64,000 nt of DNA from positions 47,292,336 through 47,356,335 of the forward strand of contig LS997565.1 in the NCBI GenBank assembly GCA_000469685.2, in the 5' to 3' direction. The stretch comes from Haemonchus contortus (lineage: Eukaryota; Nematoda; Chromadorea; Rhabditida; Trichostrongylidae). A program made the position numbers and the translations under genes. The notes under the pieces were generated by a model. That model worked only from the letters and a program-made list of their open reading frames with translations. It made no database searches and had not been told where the DNA came from. This document shows positions 58,491 to 64,000 of the stretch, in pieces. How positions within the stretch are numbered: position 1 is the first letter of the stretch; every line of letters starts with the position of its first letter.

Positions 58491-58522
58491 AGAGGTCCCG
58501 GGTTCGAATCCCGGTTCGGCCC
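58491..58522 (+). pseudogene. truncated tRNA-Pro (3' 32 nt) at the array edge
   Basis: Matches tRNA positions 41-72 (AGAGGTCCCGGG to the end). The 40 bp before it, where the 5' half should be (58451-58490), are unrelated. The array boundary therefore lies inside a tRNA gene, in the 3' side of the anticodon stem. It is followed by a normal type A spacer. Confidence 0.9.
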
Positions 58523-58643
58523 AATGTTTTGCAGTCGGATCGAGGTAGATCAATTGATGACCTATAGAAAATGAAATGGCTTTCTTTAGGCAATAAGAAT
58601 AATGACGGAGTAACTTCATTTCGACCCTGGAAGAGATGGTTGT

Positions 58644-58715
58644 GGCCGGATGGTCTAGGGGTATGATTCTCGCTTCGGGTGCGAGAGGTCCCGGGTTCGA
58701 ATCCCGGTTCGGCCC
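58644..58715 (+). tRNA. tRNA-Pro-CGG: tRNA-Pro(CGG), copy 1
   Basis: Reference copy for the array. Acceptor stem GGCCGGA/TTCGGCC; anticodon stem CTCGC/GCGAG around loop TTCGGGT, anticodon CGG (reads CCG); T-stem CCGGG/CCCGG around TTCGAAT; discriminator C. The A-box lies in TGGTCTAGGGGTA and the B-box is GGTTCGAATCC. No intron. The T4 stop signal is at 58720-58723. It decodes proline and should be charged by prolyl-tRNA synthetase. Spacer type A follows. Confidence 0.96.
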
Positions 58716-58719
58716 AATG

Positions 58720-58723
58720 TTTT
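58720..58723 (+). terminator. Pol III T4 stop signal (repeated in every unit)
   Basis: A TTTT run 5-8 bases after the tRNA end, inside AATRTTTTGCAG. It recurs at the same offset after all 28 tRNAs and after the left fragment. T4 is the minimal eukaryotic Pol III terminator, so some read-through is possible. Confidence 0.8.
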
Positions 58724-58836
58724 GCAGTCGGCTCGAGGTAGATCAATTGATGACCTAGAGAAAATGAAATGGCTTTCTTTGGGCAATAAGAATAATGACG
58801 GAGTAACTTCATTTCGTCCCTGGAAGAGATGGTTGT

Positions 58837-58908
58837 GGCCGGATGGTCTAGGGGTATGATTCTCGCTTCGGGTGCGAGAGGTCCCGGGTTCGAATCCCGG
58901 TTCGGCCC
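58837..58908 (+). tRNA. tRNA-Pro-CGG: tRNA-Pro(CGG), copy 2
   Basis: Identical to copy 1. Followed by a type B spacer. Confidence 0.96.
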
Positions 58909-59029
58909 AATGTTTTGCAGTCGGCTCGAGGTAGATCAATTGATGACCTAGAGAAAATGAAATAGCTTTGTTCAGGCATTAAGAATAATTACGGAGATAT
59001 TTCATTGTGTCCCTGGAAGAGATGGTTGT

Positions 59030-59101
59030 GGCCGGATGGTCTAGGGGTATGATTCTCGCTTCGGGTGCGAGAGGTCCCGGGTTCGAATCCCGGTTCGGCC
59101 C
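59030..59101 (+). tRNA. tRNA-Pro-CGG: tRNA-Pro(CGG), copy 3
   Basis: Identical to copy 1. Followed by the only chimeric spacer, type A in its first ~70 bp and type B in the remainder. Confidence 0.96.
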
Positions 59102-59222
59102 AATATTTTGCAGTCGGATCGAGGTAGATCAATTGATGACCTATAGAAAATGAAATGGCTTTCTTTGGGCAATAAGAATAATTACGGAGATATTTCATTG
59201 TGTCCCTGGAAGAGATGGTTGT

Positions 59223-59294
59223 GGCCGGATGGTCTAGGGGTATGATTCTCGCTTCGGGTGCGAGAGGTCCCGGGTTCGAATCCCGGTTCGGCCC
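59223..59294 (+). tRNA. tRNA-Pro-CGG: tRNA-Pro(CGG), copy 4
   Basis: Identical to copy 1. Type A spacer (GAGTAATTTC variant). Confidence 0.96.
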
Positions 59295-59415
59295 AATGTT
59301 TTGCAGTCGGCTCGAGGTAGATCAATTGATGACCTATAGAAAATGAAATGGCTTTCTTTAGGCAATAAGAATAATGACGGAGTAATTTCATTTCGACCCT
59401 GGAAGAGATGGTTGT

Positions 59416-59487
59416 GGCCGGATGGTCTAGGGGTATGATTCTCGCTTCGGGTGCGAGAGGTCCCGGGTTCGAATCCCGGTTCGGCCC
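59416..59487 (+). tRNA. tRNA-Pro-CGG: tRNA-Pro(CGG), copy 5
   Basis: Identical to copy 1. Type B spacer, starting AATATTTT. Confidence 0.96.
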
Positions 59488-59608
59488 AATATTTTGCAGT
59501 CGGCTCGAGGTAGATCAATTGATGACCTAGAGAAAATGAAATAGCTTTGTTCAGGCATTAAGAATAATTACGGAGATATTTCATTGTGTCCCTGGAAGAG
59601 ATGGTTGT

Positions 59609-59680
59609 GGCCGGATGGTCTAGGGGTATGATTCTCGCTTCGGGTGCGAGAGGTCCCGGGTTCGAATCCCGGTTCGGCCC
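59609..59680 (+). tRNA. tRNA-Pro-CGG: tRNA-Pro(CGG), copy 6
   Basis: Identical to copy 1. Type B spacer, AATATTTT start. Confidence 0.96.
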
Positions 59681-59801
59681 AATATTTTGCAGTCGGCTCG
59701 AGGTAGATCAATTGATGACCTAGAGAAAATGAAATAGCTTTGTTCAGGCATTAAGAATAATTACGGAGATATTTCATTGTGTCCCTGGAAGAGATGGTTG
59801 T

Positions 59802-59873
59802 GGCCGGATGGTCTAGGGGTATGATTCTCGCTTCGGGTGCGAGAGGTCCCGGGTTCGAATCCCGGTTCGGCCC
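59802..59873 (+). tRNA. tRNA-Pro-CGG: tRNA-Pro(CGG), copy 7
   Basis: Identical to copy 1. Type B spacer, AATGTTTT start. Confidence 0.96.
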
Positions 59874-59994
59874 AATGTTTTGCAGTCGGCTCGAGGTAGA
59901 TCAATTGATGACCTAGAGAAAATGAAATAGCTTTGTTCAGGCATTAAGAATAATTACGGAGATATTTCATTGTGTCCCTGGAAGAGATGGTTGT

Positions 59995-60066
59995 GGCCGG
60001 ATGGTCTAGGGGTATGATTCTCGCTTCGGGTGCGAGAGGTCCCGGGTTCGAATCCCGGTTCGGCCC
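59995..60066 (+). tRNA. tRNA-Pro-CGG: tRNA-Pro(CGG), copy 8
   Basis: Identical to copy 1. Type B spacer, AATATTTT start. Confidence 0.96.
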
Positions 60067-60187
60067 AATATTTTGCAGTCGGCTCGAGGTAGATCAATTG
60101 ATGACCTAGAGAAAATGAAATAGCTTTGTTCAGGCATTAAGAATAATTACGGAGATATTTCATTGTGTCCCTGGAAGAGATGGTTGT

Positions 60188-60259
60188 GGCCGGATGGTCT
60201 AGGGGTATGATTCTCGCTTCGGGTGCGAGAGGTCCCGGGTTCGAATCCCGGTTCGGCCC
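60188..60259 (+). tRNA. tRNA-Pro-CGG: tRNA-Pro(CGG), copy 9
   Basis: Identical to copy 1. Type A spacer with the TTTGGGCAATAAG variant. Confidence 0.96.
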
Positions 60260-60380
60260 AATGTTTTGCAGTCGGCTCGAGGTAGATCAATTGATGACCT
60301 AGAGAAAATGAAATGGCTTTCTTTGGGCAATAAGAATAATGACGGAGTAACTTCATTTCGTCCCTGGAAGAGATGGTTGT

Positions 60381-60452
60381 GGCCGGATGGTCTAGGGGTA
60401 TGATTCTCGCTTCGGGTGCGAGAGGTCCCGGGTTCGAATCCCGGTTCGGCCC
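60381..60452 (+). tRNA. tRNA-Pro-CGG: tRNA-Pro(CGG), copy 10
   Basis: Identical to copy 1. Type B spacer. Confidence 0.96.
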
Positions 60453-60573
60453 AATGTTTTGCAGTCGGCTCGAGGTAGATCAATTGATGACCTAGAGAAA
60501 ATGAAATAGCTTTGTTCAGGCATTAAGAATAATTACGGAGATATTTCATTGTGTCCCTGGAAGAGATGGTTGT

Positions 60574-60645
60574 GGCCGGATGGTCTAGGGGTATGATTCT
60601 CGCTTCGGGTGCGAGAGGTCCCGGGTTCGAATCCCGGTTCGGCCC
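60574..60645 (+). tRNA. tRNA-Pro-CGG: tRNA-Pro(CGG), copy 11
   Basis: Identical to copy 1. Type A spacer with a private change (GGCAACAAG). Confidence 0.96.
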
Positions 60646-60766
60646 AATATTTTGCAGTCGGATCGAGGTAGATCAATTGATGACCTATAGAAAATGAAAT
60701 GGCTTTCTTTAGGCAACAAGAATAATGACGGAGTAATTTCATTTCGACCCTGGAAGAGATGGTTGT

Positions 60767-60838
60767 GGCCGGATGGTCTAGGGGTATGATTCTCGCTTCG
60801 GGTGCGAGAGGTCCCGGGTTCGAATCCCGGTTCGGCCC
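60767..60838 (+). tRNA. tRNA-Pro-CGG: tRNA-Pro(CGG), copy 12
   Basis: Identical to copy 1. Type B spacer. Confidence 0.96.
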
Positions 60839-60959
60839 AATGTTTTGCAGTCGGCTCGAGGTAGATCAATTGATGACCTAGAGAAAATGAAATAGCTTTG
60901 TTCAGGCATTAAGAATAATTACGGAGATATTTCATTGTGTCCCTGGAAGAGATGGTTGT

Positions 60960-61031
60960 GGCCGGATGGTCTAGGGGTATGATTCTCGCTTCGGGTGCGA
61001 GAGGTCCCGGGTTCGAATCCCGGTTCGGCCC
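60960..61031 (+). tRNA. tRNA-Pro-CGG: tRNA-Pro(CGG), copy 13
   Basis: Identical to copy 1. Type A spacer combining GGCTCGAG with CCTATAGAAA. Confidence 0.96.
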
Positions 61032-61152
61032 AATGTTTTGCAGTCGGCTCGAGGTAGATCAATTGATGACCTATAGAAAATGAAATGGCTTTCTTTGGGC
61101 AATAAGAATAATGACGGAGTAACTTCATTTCGTCCCTGGAAGAGATGGTTGT

Positions 61153-61224
61153 GGCCGGATGGTCTAGGGGTATGATTCTCGCTTCGGGTGCGAGAGGTCC
61201 CGGGTTCGAATCCCGGTTCGGCCC
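61153..61224 (+). tRNA. tRNA-Pro-CGG: tRNA-Pro(CGG), copy 14
   Basis: Identical to copy 1. Type B spacer. Confidence 0.96.
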
Positions 61225-61345
61225 AATGTTTTGCAGTCGGCTCGAGGTAGATCAATTGATGACCTAGAGAAAATGAAATAGCTTTGTTCAGGCATTAAGA
61301 ATAATTACGGAGATATTTCATTGTGTCCCTGGAAGAGATGGTTGT

Positions 61346-61417
61346 GGCCGGATGGTCTAGGGGTATGATTCTCGCTTCGGGTGCGAGAGGTCCCGGGTTC
61401 GAATCCCGGTTCGGCCC
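61346..61417 (+). tRNA. tRNA-Pro-CGG: tRNA-Pro(CGG), copy 15
   Basis: Identical to copy 1. Type A spacer; first of three consecutive type A units. Confidence 0.96.
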
Positions 61418-61538
61418 AATGTTTTGCAGTCGGCTCGAGGTAGATCAATTGATGACCTAGAGAAAATGAAATGGCTTTCTTTAGGCAATAAGAATAATGA
61501 CGGAGTAATTTCATTTCGACCCTGGAAGAGATGGTTGT

Positions 61539-61610
61539 GGCCGGATGGTCTAGGGGTATGATTCTCGCTTCGGGTGCGAGAGGTCCCGGGTTCGAATCCC
61601 GGTTCGGCCC
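61539..61610 (+). tRNA. tRNA-Pro-CGG: tRNA-Pro(CGG), copy 16
   Basis: Identical to copy 1. Type A spacer (GAGTAACTTC variant). Confidence 0.96.
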
Positions 61611-61731
61611 AATGTTTTGCAGTCGGCTCGAGGTAGATCAATTGATGACCTAGAGAAAATGAAATGGCTTTCTTTAGGCAATAAGAATAATGACGGAGTA
61701 ACTTCATTTCGTCCCTGGAAGAGATGGTTGT

Positions 61732-61803
61732 GGCCGGATGGTCTAGGGGTATGATTCTCGCTTCGGGTGCGAGAGGTCCCGGGTTCGAATCCCGGTTCGG
61801 CCC
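61732..61803 (+). tRNA. tRNA-Pro-CGG: tRNA-Pro(CGG), copy 17
   Basis: Identical to copy 1. Type A spacer (GAGTAATTTC variant). Confidence 0.96.
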
Positions 61804-61924
61804 AATGTTTTGCAGTCGGCTCGAGGTAGATCAATTGATGACCTAGAGAAAATGAAATGGCTTTCTTTAGGCAATAAGAATAATGACGGAGTAATTTCAT
61901 TTCGACCCTGGAAGAGATGGTTGT

Positions 61925-61996
61925 GGCCGGATGGTCTAGGGGTATGATTCTCGCTTCGGGTGCGAGAGGTCCCGGGTTCGAATCCCGGTTCGGCCC
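61925..61996 (+). tRNA. tRNA-Pro-CGG: tRNA-Pro(CGG), copy 18
   Basis: Identical to copy 1. Type B spacer. Confidence 0.96.
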
Positions 61997-62117
61997 AATG
62001 TTTTGCAGTCGGCTCGAGGTAGATCAATTGATGACCTAGAGAAAATGAAATAGCTTTGTTCAGGCATTAAGAATAATTACGGAGATATTTCATTGTGTCC
62101 CTGGAAGAGATGGTTGT

Positions 62118-62189
62118 GGCCGGATGGTCTAGGGGTATGATTCTCGCTTCGGGTGCGAGAGGTCCCGGGTTCGAATCCCGGTTCGGCCC
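62118..62189 (+). tRNA. tRNA-Pro-CGG: tRNA-Pro(CGG), copy 19
   Basis: Identical to copy 1. Type B spacer but with the GTCGGATCGAG start that is otherwise type A. Confidence 0.96.
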
Positions 62190-62310
62190 AATATTTTGCA
62201 GTCGGATCGAGGTAGATCAATTGATGACCTAGAGAAAATGAAATAGCTTTGTTCAGGCATTAAGAATAATTACGGAGATATTTCATTGTGTCCCTGGAAG
62301 AGATGGTTGT

Positions 62311-62382
62311 GGCCGGATGGTCTAGGGGTATGATTCTCGCTTCGGGTGCGAGAGGTCCCGGGTTCGAATCCCGGTTCGGCCC
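62311..62382 (+). tRNA. tRNA-Pro-CGG: tRNA-Pro(CGG), copy 20
   Basis: Identical to copy 1. Type B spacer, AATGTTTT start; pairs with copy 7 in the apparent block duplication. Confidence 0.96.
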
Positions 62383-62503
62383 AATGTTTTGCAGTCGGCT
62401 CGAGGTAGATCAATTGATGACCTAGAGAAAATGAAATAGCTTTGTTCAGGCATTAAGAATAATTACGGAGATATTTCATTGTGTCCCTGGAAGAGATGGT
62501 TGT

Positions 62504-62575
62504 GGCCGGATGGTCTAGGGGTATGATTCTCGCTTCGGGTGCGAGAGGTCCCGGGTTCGAATCCCGGTTCGGCCC
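62504..62575 (+). tRNA. tRNA-Pro-CGG: tRNA-Pro(CGG), copy 21
   Basis: Identical to copy 1. Type B spacer, AATATTTT start; pairs with copy 8. Confidence 0.96.
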
Positions 62576-62696
62576 AATATTTTGCAGTCGGCTCGAGGTA
62601 GATCAATTGATGACCTAGAGAAAATGAAATAGCTTTGTTCAGGCATTAAGAATAATTACGGAGATATTTCATTGTGTCCCTGGAAGAGATGGTTGT

Positions 62697-62768
62697 GGCC
62701 GGATGGTCTAGGGGTATGATTCTCGCTTCGGGTGCGAGAGGTCCCGGGTTCGAATCCCGGTTCGGCCC
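62697..62768 (+). tRNA. tRNA-Pro-CGG: tRNA-Pro(CGG), copy 22
   Basis: Identical to copy 1. Type A spacer with TTTGGGCAATAAG; pairs with copy 9. Confidence 0.96.
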
Positions 62769-62889
62769 AATGTTTTGCAGTCGGCTCGAGGTAGATCAAT
62801 TGATGACCTAGAGAAAATGAAATGGCTTTCTTTGGGCAATAAGAATAATGACGGAGTAACTTCATTTCGTCCCTGGAAGAGATGGTTGT

Positions 62890-62961
62890 GGCCGGATGGT
62901 CTAGGGGTATGATTCTCGCTTCGGGTGCGAGAGGTCCCGGGTTCGAATCCCGGTTCGGCCC
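62890..62961 (+). tRNA. tRNA-Pro-CGG: tRNA-Pro(CGG), copy 23
   Basis: Identical to copy 1. Type B spacer; pairs with copy 10. Confidence 0.96.
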
Positions 62962-63082
62962 AATGTTTTGCAGTCGGCTCGAGGTAGATCAATTGATGAC
63001 CTAGAGAAAATGAAATAGCTTTGTTCAGGCATTAAGAATAATTACGGAGATATTTCATTGTGTCCCTGGAAGAGATGGTTGT

Positions 63083-63154
63083 GGCCGGATGGTCTAGGGG
63101 TATGATTCTCGCTTCGGGTGCGAGAGGTCCCGGGTTCGAATCCCGGTTCGGCCC
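63083..63154 (+). tRNA. tRNA-Pro-CGG: tRNA-Pro(CGG), copy 24
   Basis: Identical to copy 1. Type B spacer. Confidence 0.96.
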
Positions 63155-63275
63155 AATGTTTTGCAGTCGGCTCGAGGTAGATCAATTGATGACCTAGAGA
63201 AAATGAAATAGCTTTGTTCAGGCATTAAGAATAATTACGGAGATATTTCATTGTGTCCCTGGAAGAGATGGTTGT

Positions 63276-63347
63276 GGCCGGATGGTCTAGGGGTATGATT
63301 CTCGCTTCGGGTGCGAGAGGTCCCGGGATCGAATCCCGGTTCGGCCC
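63276..63347 (+). tRNA. tRNA-Pro-CGG: tRNA-Pro(CGG), copy 25, variant T-loop
   Basis: The only copy that differs: A instead of T at 63328 turns the T-loop TTCGAAT into ATCGAAT (position 54) and the B-box GGTTCGAATCC into GGATCGAATCC. Position 54 is near-invariant in tRNAs and pairs with A58, so both Pol III promoter strength and folding should suffer. Probably a weak or dead gene. Type A spacer with a private TTCTTCAGGC. Confidence 0.85.
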
Positions 63348-63468
63348 AATATTTTGCAGTCGGATCGAGGTAGATCAATTGATGACCTATAGAAAATGAA
63401 ATGGCTTTCTTCAGGCAATAAGAATAATGACGGAGTAATTTCATTTCGACCCTGGAAGAGATGGTTGT

Positions 63469-63540
63469 GGCCGGATGGTCTAGGGGTATGATTCTCGCTT
63501 CGGGTGCGAGAGGTCCCGGGTTCGAATCCCGGTTCGGCCC
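63469..63540 (+). tRNA. tRNA-Pro-CGG: tRNA-Pro(CGG), copy 26
   Basis: Identical to copy 1. Type A spacer, AATATTTT/GGATCGAG/CCTATAG haplotype. Confidence 0.96.
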
Positions 63541-63661
63541 AATATTTTGCAGTCGGATCGAGGTAGATCAATTGATGACCTATAGAAAATGAAATGGCTT
63601 TCTTTAGGCAATAAGAATAATGACGGAGTAATTTCATTTCGACCCTGGAAGAGATGGTTGT

Positions 63662-63733
63662 GGCCGGATGGTCTAGGGGTATGATTCTCGCTTCGGGTGC
63701 GAGAGGTCCCGGGTTCGAATCCCGGTTCGGCCC
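63662..63733 (+). tRNA. tRNA-Pro-CGG: tRNA-Pro(CGG), copy 27
   Basis: Identical to copy 1. Type A spacer, AATGTTTT start with GGATCGAG. Confidence 0.96.
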
Positions 63734-63854
63734 AATGTTTTGCAGTCGGATCGAGGTAGATCAATTGATGACCTATAGAAAATGAAATGGCTTTCTTTAG
63801 GCAATAAGAATAATGACGGAGTAACTTCATTTCGTCCCTGGAAGAGATGGTTGT

Positions 63855-63926
63855 GGCCGGATGGTCTAGGGGTATGATTCTCGCTTCGGGTGCGAGAGGT
63901 CCCGGGTTCGAATCCCGGTTCGGCCC
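63855..63926 (+). tRNA. tRNA-Pro-CGG: tRNA-Pro(CGG), copy 28
   Basis: Identical to copy 1; last complete copy. Its type A spacer is cut by the window edge at 64000; the next tRNA would start 48 bp beyond. Confidence 0.96.
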
Positions 63927-64000
63927 AATATTTTGCAGTCGGATCGAGGTAGATCAATTGATGACCTATAGAAAATGAAATGGCTTTCTTTAGGCAATAA

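Larger units (their letters stand above)
58491..64000 (+). repeat. tandem array of a 193-bp tRNA-Pro(CGG) unit, continues past the window
   Basis: Every tRNA start is exactly 193 bp from the next, from 58644 to 63855. The unit is a 72-bp tRNA plus a 121-bp spacer. The 3' spacer edge CCTGGAAGAGATGGTTGT abuts every tRNA, and AATRTTTTGCAGTCGG follows every tRNA. Each spacer contains the palindrome ATCAATTGAT. Spacers are of two families: A (GGCTTTCTTTRGGCAAYAAG with TGACGGAGTAAYTTCATTTCG) and B (AGCTTTGTTCAGGCATTAAG with TTACGGAGATATTTCATTGTG). After the 28 complete tRNAs there are 13 A, 14 B and one A/B chimera. The right edge cuts a unit, so the true copy number is unknown. Confidence 0.97.

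Noticed and set aside
58456..63957. About twenty minus-strand ORFs of 69-116 codons containing GFEPGTS or GIRTRDL
   Set aside because: They are the tRNA T-arm and anticodon arm read backwards, shifting frame from unit to unit because 193 is not divisible by 3. They are a known kind of false protein.
58491..64000. Regular repeats with variable spacers, resembling a CRISPR array
   Set aside because: The repeated part is a 72-nt tRNA with full cloverleaf and the spacers are two homologous families, not unique sequences; the host is a eukaryote.

Overview
This window reads as nuclear DNA of a nematode, most likely a strongylid (hookworm-like) parasite. The main evidence is a six-exon gene whose spliced product is a full-length srsx-type serpentine receptor, a family known from nematodes. 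An intact RTE-clade retrotransposon, mariner remnants, a tRNA-derived SINE-like family and AT-rich gene-poor intergenic DNA agree with this. The species is inference.

Layout. From 1 to 9.4 kb the DNA is AT-rich, with a SINE-like copy (2.8 kb), a few possible exons, a tyrosine-recombinase gene (5352-6283) that follows a compact set of nested hairpins (5161-5281) and precedes a pair of ~112-bp direct repeats, and a foldback element (8.5-9.4 kb). A complete RTE retrotransposon (9443-12576) carries an intact endonuclease/reverse transcriptase ORF and perfect 18-bp target-site duplications. From 12.6 to 51 kb the DNA is mostly anonymous and full of decayed mobile DNA: SINE-like copies (two with clean target duplications), a mariner remnant with a SINE nested inside it and a second inverted mariner piece, MITE-like inverted repeats, and a 1.46-kb foldback element with a tRNA-like segment in each arm. 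A few short stretches look like exons of unidentified genes (around 23.6-24.5, 34.7-35.2 and 48.2 kb).

The srsx receptor gene occupies 51.2-58.0 kb on the + strand; its six exons join in frame to 287 residues with all seven transmembrane segments. About 520 bp after its stop codon begins the most striking feature of the window. From 58491 to the right edge runs a tandem array of a 193-bp unit, each unit holding one 72-nt tRNA-Pro with anticodon CGG followed by a T4 Pol III stop signal. There are 28 complete tRNA genes and one 3' fragment at the left edge, and the array runs off the window. The tRNA part is identical in 27 of the 28 copies (copy 25 has one change in the T-loop). The 121-bp spacers fall into two sequence families plus one chimera, which points to unequal exchange and gene conversion.

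The genes do not form one pathway. The receptor is a chemosensory-type gene, the tRNA array serves translation (or is an amplified satellite of tRNA origin), and most of the rest is mobile DNA.
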